Part shown: positions 12,441-22,922 of the stretch, in pieces
Layout: each line of letters begins with the position of its first letter
How positions within the stretch are numbered: position 1 is the first letter of the stretch
NCBI GenBank assembly: GCA_032718475.1
Contig: JAUCBJ010006956.1
Span: 1 to 64,000, forward strand
Source: Nemertoderma westbladi
Lineage: Eukaryota; Xenacoelomorpha; Nemertodermatida; Nemertodermatidae
DNA length: 64,000 nucleotides
Reading direction: 5' to 3'
Program-made: the position numbers and the translations under genes
The notes under the pieces: model-generated
The model's database searches: none
What the model was told of the DNA's origin: nothing
The model's input: only the letters and a program-made list of their open reading frames with translations

Positions 12441-12834
12441 TTCGTAGGACCGGATTAATCCAGCGCAAAGTGTATGGATTCCAGTCAGCCAGTCTGGCCT
12501 CGATCTGTCAATTACGCGTAATATTTTCTCAAGATAATGTGTCAGATAATGTGAAACAAATTTATAAGGTCAGAAGGTAAATCAAGCAAATCCAAATGTT
12601 GTTTCTGTCTACTTTCCTTTTAAGCTTCAATATATCTGTATATTGCAGTATTGAATCACGTGACTCACATGAAACAGTTGCAACTCTCATAGGCAGATAG
12701 GCAACTCTTGTCAGCTTGTGGCTCGGCAAGGGTACGAACCCGCGGGACCTTGAAGCATAGGCCTACATACATAATGAATTACATGTGAAACAAATTGATA
12801 TGGTCTGATGGTGTTCCTCTGGTCATCATCTGGT

Positions 12835-12950
12835 ACTTCTGCACTTCCTAATATTCTAGGCCTACCTAAAAATAATATTAGTACTGGCAGACTGGTAAAA
12901 CATTCAATAATATCATCTGGGGCGAATGGACTTTGAAGGTGGGGCGATTG
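12835..12950. repeat. Right arm of the inverted repeat pair
   Basis: Reverse complement of 7790-7945 (AACATTCAATAATATCATCT, GGGGCGAATGGAC). See the left arm. Confidence 0.6.
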
Positions 12951-13224
12951 TCCTTTATCTGATCTGATCTGACTGTCTGACGGCATCTGATCCTATAACC
13001 AATCATTGCCCTGCTAGGTCTGTAGGTACAGCAACGCTTTCAAATAACGTCCTATTGGATCCTAATAGGATCCTAATACTGTACTATAATACTGTAATAG
13101 GAACCTAATAATAGGAAATAAATAACCTTTCTACTACTAGGCCTACTCTGCTACTACGGGCTGACGGGTCCAACGAATCTGTACAAAAAAGTACAAACAA
13201 ATACAATATACTACAATATACTAC

Positions 13225-13775
13225 AAAAGAGTACATTAAAGTGCAAAAATAGTACAAAAGAGTGCAAAAATAGTACAAACGAGTGAGAAACGCTTGCAAA
13301 ACGTGTAGGCCTACCGGTATACAAGAGTGTAGTTCAAATCGTGTAGAGGGGCGCACATGATGTGCAAAATAAAACAAAGCAACAAAGCATTGTGGGGGCG
13401 AGCAACGAGTCTCAGTTATACGAGTTTATATCTACCCAACCCACTGCATAATGTATTGCATTATAAAGTTACATTGTATTATACGAACTGTAGCCTACTT
13501 CTACTGTATGCCAGTCAAAATCTACATGAATCAAAGTTCTGTCAATCACTTCATACTTGACCACAGAACCAAAAGGTGCAAGGCCGCTATTGACATTATT
13601 GTACCGGTGCATATTTCGGTGCCTGAGTGCCGTTGCATTTGCATACAATTAATTATATGTGTATACAAGTGTAGCATTTGTAGTGTATTCTGTATACTAC
13701 CTGACTACACTAGTATACACGTTTTACATGCGTTTCTCACTCGTTTATACTATTTTTGCACTTTATTGTACCGGT
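13225..13775. repeat. Inverted repeat upstream of PPP4R3
   Basis: The left arm (13225-13310) has AGTGCAAAAATAGTACAAA and CGAGTGAGAAACG. The right arm (13700-13775) mirrors it with CGTTTCTCACTCGTTTATAC and TATTTTTGCACTTTA. The loop is about 390 bp. It ends roughly 190 bp before the first PPP4R3 ATG, so it may overlap the promoter or 5' UTR. Confidence 0.65.
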
Positions 13776-13965
13776 AGGCCTATTCCAAAAGTTGAATTTT
13801 AATAAAAAGTTGAATTTTAAAAAATAAAGTTGAAATTTCAACTCAGTTGAAATTGTAACTTCCCCCGACAAGATAGGTAGGTTCTATATTACTACAGTTA
13901 CTCAGTTTGTTTAGTTACCTGCCTGCCTGCTGGTTTGTTGGTCGCCTAGTTTTTTTTTACCTCAA

Positions 13966-14988
13966 ATGGTTTTGTTAACAAACTCTGATGTCGTTACGGA
14001 CATGGACGCGCCAACGACACGACGTCGAGTGAAACTCTATACGTTAAACGACGAGCGACAATGGGAGGACTGCGGAACGGGACACGTGTCCTCCGTGTAC
14101 GTGGAACGACTGAAAGGCATGTCGATGCTGGTCCGTTCCGAAACAGACGGGAAAATGTTACTCGAGACGAAAATACACCCGGACATTTGCTACCAGAAGC
14201 AACAGGACACTCTGATAGTATGGTCGGAGGGGGAGCATTATGATCTCGCCTTGAGCTTTCAAGAGAAGGTTGGCTGCGACGAGATCTGGGCGAAAATCTG
14301 CAACGTCCAGGGGAAGGACCCATCGGTGGAGATGACACAGGATATGGTGGATGAATCTGAGGAAGAACGTTTCGACGAGATACCGGAAGCCGTGTCCTCC
14401 GCTCCCATTAAACTGCCCCCCGCAGATATGGCGCATTTGGAAGACATTCTAGAACTCACAGTCAACTGCCTCCCTGCGTTGGCGCACAGAGAGAAGTTGG
14501 CCGTCGCCTTGGAGACTAATAACTATATCCCGAAACTCTTGGACGTGTTTAAGATGTGCGAAGACGTTGAGAATTTAACCGGTTTGCGGCAGTTGCACGA
14601 TATAGTGAAGAACCTATTCCTCCTTAATAAATTCTCTTTGTTGGAGATTATGCTGAAGGACGACTTCGTTTGGGAGGTTATCGGCTGTCTGGAGTACGAC
14701 TCCCCTAGCGGCCCCAAGAAGCATCGGGAATATCTGCGCGGCTCCGCTAAGTTCCGCGAGGTGGTGCCCATTACCAACGCGGATCTTATGGCCAAGATCC
14801 ACCAGACCTACAGGATCCAATACATCCAGGACGTCATCCTCCCGACACCCTCCCTTTTCGAGGAGAACATGCTCTCCACACTTAGTAGCTACATTTTCTT
14901 CAACAAGGTCGAAATCGTTCAAAACATACAGGAGGACACAAACTTCCTGCAGGAGGTCTTCCACCAGCTCTCTGAGGACACCACAGAG
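13966..14988 (+). CDS. PPP4R3: Protein phosphatase 4 regulatory subunit 3 (SMEK), coding exon 1
   Basis: Encodes the first 341 residues of the PP4 regulatory subunit 3, which with PP4c and PPP4R2 directs PP4 dephosphorylation in DNA repair, the cell cycle and signalling. The N-terminal EVH1/PH-like domain (about residues 17-115) shows [33 protein letters not shown] and [20 protein letters not shown]. The SMK-1 region shows the family blocks [18 protein letters not shown] and FEENMLSTL. The ATG at 14002 ([11 protein letters not shown]) fits the usual family N-terminus better than the in-frame ATG at 13966, so the first 12 residues may be untranslated. The exon ends CACAGAG|GTAGGT on a codon boundary. 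The full protein would be about 875 aa, slightly longer than the 830-850 aa of vertebrate homologues. Confidence 0.95.
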
Positions 14989-15105
14989 GTAGGTAAATGT
15001 TATGGGAAGGCACTGTACACCAGTGAGGTAGGTTAATGTTATGGGAAGGCACGGCACACCACAGAGGTACGGTAGGTAAATTTTATGGGAAGGCATACCC
15101 ATACA
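14989..15105 (+). repeat. 39-bp tandem repeat carrying duplicated 5' splice sites
   Basis: Three copies of a unit that begins with the exon end CACCACAGAG or CACCAGTGAG, followed by GTAGGT or GTACGG and TATGGGAAGGCA. Potential donors are at 14989, 15028 and 15067. Donor 2 would add 13 in-frame codons. A TAA follows donor 2 almost at once, so donor 3 would truncate the protein. Confidence 0.8.
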
Positions 15106-17483
15106 TACATACAACAGTGGTAGGTTGTAGGGGGGCAGCACCCCTAAATTTAACCTCACATTTTGGTGTCTATGTACCGGTACCCTAAAATTGGTTGAAA
15201 ATTATGTTTTGTGCTACTAAACATCGTATGGACTGTTTAAGTATAGCCAACAAACCAATATTTTTAAATTTGGCCCCAAAATGGCTCTGTAATCGCCAAA
15301 AGTGCCTTTTTGCGCCAAAGGCTATTTATCCACCAATATTTGTTGGAATTTGTCGAAATTTGGAATATATGTTCAGAAGACCCCTGCATCCAATTCTTCT
15401 GAACAAATTTTGCCTCAAATGCTAGGAGCCTTTTAGAACAAAAAAGACCCAAAAATGGGCTTTTGTTGGGCCTTTTTGATATAAAAAGCCTCCAGGGCAC
15501 TTCCAGCCAAATTTGTTCAGAAGAAATATGGACAAAGGTATTCTGAACAAGTGTACCGTATCAAATTTCAACACATTTCAATTAAAATTAGGGGATAAAT
15601 AGCCTTTTTCAATGAAAAAAACGTCATTCTGAGCTAAAGGTGTTTAAAGTTTAAGGAACAATTCAAACATTCTCGATGTTTTAGATAATACCGCAAATTT
15701 TTTTGTTCAATAATAACTTTGTCAAGAATGATTTAAATTCAACGAAATTTGACATCCTTGCTAAACATTAACTAATAAAACAACGTTTTAACAATTGTAT
15801 TCGTATCTGTACGGTGAGAGCCTTTTTTATGAAAAGGGCCTCTTCTATAGTAAAATATAGTGCTGCAAAAATCAGATTGTCAAAAATCAGACTACGCTCT
15901 TACGTTTTAGGTAATAACTTGAGTTTGAGAAACTGACTTTCTGTTCTTTTTTTTTGACTGCTTGCAGATTTGAAATCTCCATTAAATTCGGAAAATGAAT
16001 GATAAAAAAAAGTTTTTTGACAATTTCCAAAATTGGATGGGGGGGGGGGGGGGTGCTACTCCCTCCTTAAACTAGAATATCTTCAATAGATAGTTATTGT
16101 TAAATGTTAAATATATACACCATGACCCGTAATATAGTGTCATTTTCTGATGACACGGACCCCCCCCCCCCCCCCCCCCCAAATTTTTCTACAAATCTTT
16201 ATCATATTGCTTGAAATTTGAAACACAACTAGTTCAACTCACCGTCGATGACCCCATGAAGCCGGAATTTTCACCGCACCCTCTGTATCCCGCAGAAATC
16301 GCACCCTCTGTATCATTGCCATTCTTCACTTTAGTCGTAATTTTTTCACATCAATAGAAAGCTTGCGTTGAAAGGATTCCAAATATGTAGCAATATCTGA
16401 ATTTCATTGAGAAACAGCTGAGAAATAGGCGTTCAAATATTGCAAGAATTATTGTTCACTGCAGGCCATTTATTCTATTTAATGAATACACAAAATTCTA
16501 GAACGTGTTATTTATTTTATGAGTTGGTTGGCAACAGTCGTATGCCTATACAATATCTATATTGCGTAGCTAATCATACATATAATACATCTTTAATCAT
16601 TCTATTAATAATACACTGGTTTATTTAAGGATATACATAATACAAGAATAGGAAAGTATATATATGATAATAATTAAAGTATTAATATATCGGAATAATT
16701 AAATAACCATGTGTTTACTGTATATGCTCTGGTTTAGAGTTTATAACTACTTTGTAAAAAATGTAAACATTAACTCAAAACAACATTAATAGTTTAAGGT
16801 GAAATAAAGTCTAATCAGCTAATCATACATAAACAAATTGTTCCAGAATATTGTGTATTTATTAAATAGAATAAATGGCCGGCTGCGAACAATAATTCTT
16901 GCAATATTTGAACGCTTATTTCTCAGCTGTTTCTCAATGAAATTCAGATATTGCTACATATTTGGAATCCTTTCAAAGCAAGCTTTCTATTGATGTGAAA
17001 AAATTACGACTAAAGTGAAGAATGGCAATGATACAGAGGGTGCGATTTCGCAAAAGACATTTTTTCAAAACGCTTATAAATAAAATTTAAAGGTGAAATC
17101 GAAAATGCCGGCTTCATGGTAACAACTACGGTGAGTTGAACTAGTTGTGTTTCAAATTTCAAACAATATGATAAAGATTTGTAGAAAAATTTGGGGGGGG
17201 GGTCCGTGTCATCAGAAAATGACACTATATTACGGGTCATGGTGTATATACGTTTATCGTTTTGATTTTAATTAATTATCTGTCAGTTTCAAGTACAATT
17301 TTAAATTTTTCCTGTACTGCTTTGGCTTGGGCCGCCAATACGGTGACCTAATTCCCGGGTGGGAATTCTGACTGACCTATAACCCGCCAAAGACCCTGCA
17401 GGTAGGTTAATGAGGATATTAATGGGTTTCAATTTAAATTTTCCATTAATCTCGATTTCTTGACTTTTTTTCAATATTTCCAG
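15106..17483 (+). other. Remainder of the PPP4R3 intron
   Basis: Noncoding. It contains a stretch with repeated TTCTGAACAAATTT words (15360-15545), a poly-G run of about 15-16 near 16039-16053, and the foldback element at 16112-17250. The acceptor is TTTCAATATTTCCAG at 17483 and restores the frame exactly to the conserved DIRRKELVGFLKEF block. Confidence 0.85.
16112..17250. mobile_element. Foldback element with about 390-bp inverted arms
   Basis: The left arm, about 16112-16504 (TATATACACCATGACCCGTA ... GAATAC), is mirrored by about 16840-17250. Inner arms share TGCAAGAATTATTGTTC and CATTTATTCTATTTAAT. A C run in the left arm (16159-16181) pairs with a G run on the right (about 17191-17202). 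There is no ORF. The element sits wholly in the PPP4R3 intron, so the pre-mRNA would form a very long hairpin. Confidence 0.85.
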
Positions 17484-19088
17484 GACATCCGACGGAAGGA
17501 ACTCGTCGGCTTCTTAAAGGAGTTCTGCTCCTTCTCCCAAACTCTACAGCAACACGCTCGGGAGAACTTCTTCAAGACTCTTTCCACCATGGGTGTGCTC
17601 CCCGCCCTGGAGGTCTGTCTGGCCACTGACTCGGACCACGAGGTCCAATCGGCGGCCGTGGATATCTTCTGCTACGTGGTCGAGTTCAGCCCCTCGATGG
17701 TCCGCGAGTTCATGATGAACGAGACGAACGGGGGCGGCGAGACGGACGATCTGCTGCTGTTTAACGTCGTGGTCGAGTTGATGACCGGCGATCCAGACGA
17801 GGAGTTGGGCACCGCCGTGCAACTCCTCGCCTTGCTAAAGATCTTACTCGACCCCGAGAACATGTTGGCCTCCTTCCAACGCACCGAGAAAACCGAGTTC
17901 CTCAGCTTCTTCTACAAACACTGTATGCATCTAATAACCGCCCCCCTTCTCGCCAATACCATCGACGACCGTATCGCAAAGGACGAGTACCACACGGCCA
18001 ACCTCCACTCCCTTCTCCTCGACCTCCTCGCCTTCTGCGTCGAACACCACACTTACCACGTCCGTAACTACGTCATCAGTAAGGACCTCCTGCGACGCAT
18101 CCTCGTACTCACTCGCTCGCGGCATTCCTTCCTCGTTCTCTCGGCCTTGCGGTTCCTCAGGAAGATGGTCGGCCTCAAGGACGACTTCTACAACCGCTAC
18201 ATCATCCGCGGCGGGTTGTTGCAACCCGTTGTCGCGCGGTTTCTCGCCAACGGGGTTCGGTACAACCTGCTCAACTCGGCTATCCTCGAGTTCTTCGAGT
18301 TTATTCGGATGGAGGATGTCAAGTCGCTAGTCGGGCATATAGTGGAGGTTTACGGGGAGTCGTTGCGCGGCGTGGATTACGTGCAGACCTTCCGTGGGTT
18401 GCAACTGCGGTACGAGCAGTACGCGGAGCGGGGCGCCGTGGGCGTGTCGACGCCCCCGTTCCCGACGGCGACGACGCGCGTCGGCGGCCGCTTCCGACGA
18501 GACGAGCGATCGTTGGACGAGGAGGAGGAGTTGTGGTTCGAGTCGGAGGACTCGCCGGCCTCTTCCGGGGCCGTGGGACCGCCGGACTCGCTGTACAGCG
18601 CCCCCGTGCGTGCTCTCGGAAACCGGGCTGTCGTCTCGTCGACGACCCGAGACTACGAGGATAAGGAATCCGGCGGGTTGGTCGGTAGTACCACCGGCGT
18701 GGACTGTAGGGCGGAAGCGGTAGGAGTGCGTGGTGGTCCGGTTAGCGGGAGTCCGGACAGCGGCGGTCCGGATACCGGCCGTCCGGACAGCAACCCCCCG
18801 GATACCGGCCGCCCGGACAGCAACCCCCCGGACACCAGCTGTCCGGACAGCGCCACGCTCGAGGCCAGCCACCCAGACAGTCTCCCCGGCGCCTCCCAGA
18901 CTCTATCCCTAGAGAACGGCGTCTCAGACTCAAGCAGCGCGACCCGCCCAACCAACTCGATCGATTCCTCCGCCTCAAAGAGCCGGAAGTGCCTCGTGGA
19001 TTACGGTTCGGACAGTGAAGAGGACGAGGAACCAGCGACTCTGTCGAACAAAGACTCGCCAGCGAAACGACCTCGGTTGTCGATATAA
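17484..19088 (+). CDS. PPP4R3: Protein phosphatase 4 regulatory subunit 3 (SMEK), coding exon 2
   Basis: Adds 534 residues and the stop. The conserved SMK-1/armadillo-like part shows ELVGFLKEFCSFSQTLQ, FFKTLSTMGVLPALEV, FYKHCMHLITAPLLAN, FCVEHHTYHVRNYVISKD and DDFYNRYIIRGG, all typical of PPP4R3. The C-terminal tail is divergent. It has a 10-residue repeat of the form GRPDSNPPDT (around 18750-18850), rich in Pro, Asp and Ser, and ends with a short acidic and basic stretch (SDSEEDEEPA, then AKRPRL), as in vertebrate homologues, consistent with a nuclear localisation signal. Only two coding exons for a gene that is multi-exonic in vertebrates suggests intron loss. Confidence 0.95.
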   Translation, partial: DIRRKELVGFLKEFCSFSQTLQQHARENFFKTLSTMGVLPALEVCLATDSDHEVQSAAVDIFCYVVEFSPSMVREFMMNETNGGGETDDLLLFNVVVELMTGDPDEELGTAVQLLALLKILLDPENMLASFQRTEKTEFLSFFYKHCMHLITAPLLANTIDDRIAKDEYHTANLHSLLLDLLAFCVEHHTYHVRNYVISKDLLRRILVLTRSRHSFLVLSALRFLRKMVGLKDDFYNRYIIRGGLLQPVVARFLANGVRYNLLNSAILEFFEFIRMEDVKSLVGHIVEVYGESLRGVDYVQTFRGLQLRYEQYAERGAVGVSTPPFPTATTRVGGRFRRDERSLDEEEELWFESEDSPASSGAVGPPDSLYSAPVRALGNRAVVSSTTRDYEDKESGGLVGSTTGVDCRAEAVGVRGGPVSGSPDSGGPDTGRPDSNPPDTGRPDSNPPDTSCPDSATLEASHPDSLPGASQTLSLENGVSDSSSATRPTNSIDSSASKSRKCLVDYGSDSEEDEEPATLSNKDSPAKRPRLSI

Positions 19089-22000
19089 TCGGTATCGGCA
19101 ACCCAATAATGGGTCTCTCGAGCATTACGGGATCAATTGAGGATCCTCTACTTGTTAAACGTTTTGTCTATTTTTTTATTTAATTTTGGTTTTAGATTCT
19201 GCCAAAATGTGTCCAGGTTGACTTTTAAGTTTTACTACTGACGGGAAGTTGAGGCAATTGTATCGATTAGTCAACAATTTATTTAGAATAACAGAGCCAG
19301 GCCATCTATTTTAGCAGTTGATGTTGTCCGTGATGGATTGTTTTTTTTTAAGTATGGTTTCATTCAAAAAGTACGTTACACAATATTCGGGGAAATTGTC
19401 ATGCCATTGTCTGCTCTGCACCCCACTGTCACACAAGCTCCAACCCGCCCAGCACTCCGTTAGGGGTCCTTAACAACATTGTGACCTCACTCACTGCAAA
19501 TATGTGAGACAAGCCGAAGTTTGAGCCTTTTATGCGTGCAAGATGACAGTAGGATCATAATTCTATGTATTATTTGAATGGCAACCATCTTTCTTTCTAT
19601 GTATATTATTATTCGTGCGAAATACGTCTTTTTGGTATTTTATTTTTTTTTACCTTAAGTGTTAGCAAATATTTGTAAATTCGCGTTCATGGTTCATTGT
19701 CGTTCCCGGATCATCAACTATCATAACGATATTATTATAGCAATAAATAGTTAAGTTTGCGGTCTTATTTCATTCTTCAACTACTGAAAATGGTTTTATG
19801 GTCCCATTGAATTATACCCAAGATTCTGTGGATGTCAAGCAATACAGTTTCAGTTTCAGCATATCTTTATTAGTTTTCAAGTTATAAATAATTTGTACTC
19901 AATTCCGAAATGTTCAAAAAGGTTCGTTTAAAAAGTCCCAAATACAACAGCGTTTATTTTAACATCCAAAAACCAAAACTGATTTTTACCAAATGTACCT
20001 AAATTGACACTGGCATTCTTTGCGCGTGGGTTTGTTATAATACTGCGATAAGCGTTTAAACCACGTTGGATTTTTAATGTTACGTCACAAAACATCACAA
20101 GTTGTCATTGGAATTAGAAATAAGGAAAATATATTTCTATGGAACTATATATATATATATTTGGGATTTTGGGATTTTCAAAATCTCTTTTTCATTAAAT
20201 AAAGTCAAAGGCTAATAATGTCCCGAATAAATAAATAAATAAATTTAAATAAAATTTAAATTTTAAAAAATATATTTTTTGCAAATGCAAATTTTTGCAT
20301 TTTTTTAATATATATTTTATATTTATTTGCTCGGCTTCGATATTATTTGATCAACCGATGTGATCAAACTTGTTTCATGAATTCCTATTTCCGGGTTTTC
20401 GCTTATAATTATTATAATATGTTTGTAAGTCGTACTTTAAGGTTTTCTTTTTCAACAGGTTGCTTCAAAATTAGATATAGACAATCAAACTATTTTAATT
20501 TATTCTGGAATTCGCTGGTGTTGGTGGATTAAACACCGATTCTGGATACGGCGCAGATGTTATAAGATCATAATATAATACCCAATGGTAGATGGAGGCT
20601 GGCTATAAAGGGTGAATGGCACTCCGTTTCAATGAATGGCTGATTTTTAGGTCACCGTTTCAAAATCAAGATTATACACCATTTTTGGATCATTCAAACC
20701 GACCGATTAGTTGGGGGTAGATAGGGCGTACTCCGTTTTTTACACTTTTTCAATTTCTTTATTATCACTTGTAATCAATACACAACATGATTCGCGTGAA
20801 ATCAACCTGAATGATTAATTGACGATAAATTGAGGTCATGAACGAGGGAAGGGGGGCAAAACAAGAAGTCAGTTAAACCTGAAATGTATGCAATAAATAG
20901 CGGTAAATTATGTAAAACCTATTCACGTTCTTTATTGGAAAACAAATTATGATGATTAAATTAAAATGAACAATAAAATATCAGAAACGTAGACATAGGA
21001 AAACCAATATTATCAGAATTCATCACTGTGAAGTCCATATCACCAAGGCCTGGTCCATCCCTAGGCATATCCAATCCCACTCTTATATAAAACAAGTCAA
21101 GTCTATAAAACATACCCAATAGTCGTTTTACATAATTTAGAAGGATCTCGGGCGTAAAATCAGAATTTTGAGACTCGACCCTAAATAGCCTACATCTAGC
21201 AGTGTGGTGGACGAGCCACATAAGTCCAGGTGAGCCTTAGTGTTGGGGTATAATTATAGTTGACCCATCTGTCGTCGTCGTCGGTCAATCTTTGATGAAA
21301 TAGAACCAAACTTGGTACACATGTAGTTTATAAAAAGTTTAGAAATTCTATACACAGACATACTTCTATAGTTCATCTGTCGACCGCTAGGGGGCGAATA
21401 TCTAGGTCCGCTAATTGTACCTCTACGGAAAAGCTCACTCATCTGGACTTACGTGTGCGCGAAGGTCCCATGAACGTGTTAACTGGGGACTTATTATTAG
21501 AAGATAACTTGTATTGGTATTGTGAGAATGTTTAATGAACTCAGTGTAAATTATACGCCGACAACCCTGGCCGACAATGACAAATATCAAATATCGGGAT
21601 CTTTTAATAATTAATAATGGTTGCCGGTTGCCCCCCCCCAATTCGATCTCTGCACCCCAAACACATTGGCAAGAATTACTTGAATAGTTTTAGTTTCTGT
21701 ATTATATTTGTGTGTTTTTGTTGTTTATTTGACACAACCCCCCACCCCGCACCACTTTATCTGAGTCTACATTGGAGCCTTTTGTGAGTAACTTTTAAGT
21801 GTTATTGTTGAAATTGTAATGTAGTTGGTTTTTTCCCCTGGGTTTTGTATTAACTAATGCCTCTTTTAGTTTTGTTTTAACATAAATAAAAGTAGGTTAT
21901 TTTAGTAGAAATGTATCTATATCGCTTGCTTAAATTCTATTGGTTGTTATATATTTCACAATTCGTCAGTCAGTTTATTGTCTTCTGTAAATATATTTTG

Positions 22001-22420
22001 GAAATATTACCAATTGGTTTCCAATTTTTATTGTTTCCAATAATGAAACCAATTAATTTTTAGTGTATATTTTATTTAGCAGGTATGGGCCATTAATTAT
22101 CCGTTTTTTTCCATACACTATTCCCAATTATATCGCTTTTTGTCTTCGCTACGTTGGTTTTGGTAGTAACGCATATTTACATTATGGAACACATCTTGCT
22201 TTGTATCAATTATTATTCATATTATATCGGAGCTTATAATTTGGTACAAGTAAGCCTAACGTATATGAATAACTAACTACAAAGTGATAACAATAAAAAG
22301 GTATGATAAAGTTCTTATAGTTCAGACTAGAGTTACAACTGGTACATAGATTTATCTTACAACCTTTTGTTACATTATGTATTATTTACTAAATATATTA
22401 TTATTAAAATAATAATACTG
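19089..22420. other. Gene-free AT-rich region after PPP4R3
   Basis: No coding region is supported. An AATAAA at 19742 could serve as a PPP4R3 polyadenylation signal, but nothing fixes the 3' end. Simple repeats include (AT)n near 20145-20160 and AAATAAATAAAT near 20229. The remainder shows no recognisable element. Confidence 0.5.
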
Positions 22421-22425
22421 TTTAC

Positions 22426-22596
22426 TGTAAAACTGATTTTTATCTATACTTTGTTCCTATACCGTTATTCCTATACTGGTATTCCTATACTGCTGTACCT
22501 GATCTATTACCACCTCAATTATTGAACTTTCTGACATTTTGATATAAACTTATTGTTTTCATTATTTATTTGGAAAGGGGTATTTTGGCTGGAACA
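22426..22596 (+). repeat. BEL-1 5' LTR
   Basis: 171 bp, TG...CA ends. The middle has three tandem TTCCTATAC(C/T)G-type words that may be regulatory. Confidence 0.93.
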
Positions 22597-22922
22597 TTCT
22601 TCGAACCGGATAACTAAAAAAATGCCTAATGGAACGGATGCGAAAAGGAAATAGTATACCTTCGACGTTGTGACATCCAGACATCACTGCAATCTGCAAA
22701 TAATAAATTGTCTTCGGTACCGGTCTTGACGGCACTGGTATGTTCTACTAAAATATAGGCTACTGTCATACCATACTGTAACAATTAAATAATACCGGTC
22801 ACCAGTCTGCCAGTACCGGTATCTAACCGATAAATTACCGGTACGGTACCAGTACGGTACTGGCCCTACGGTCCAAAGTTGTACAAACTAGACCTACCCG
22901 GCCTTCCGGTACCTGCCAAACT

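Noticed and set aside
12720-12760. tRNA-like GGTACGAACCCGCGGGACC stretch
   Set aside because: No cloverleaf can be built around it. No tRNA gene is supported anywhere in the window.
18327-19125. Antisense and off-frame ORFs of 100-181 codons across PPP4R3 exon 2
   Set aside because: They are shadows of the GC-rich coding sequence and its repeats. The sense frame has clear homology.
22597-22640. Primer-binding site at TTCGAACCGG after the BEL-1 5' LTR
   Set aside because: It resembles an internal tRNA T-arm sequence rather than a 3'-end complement and is offset from the LTR edge, so it is too weak to annotate.
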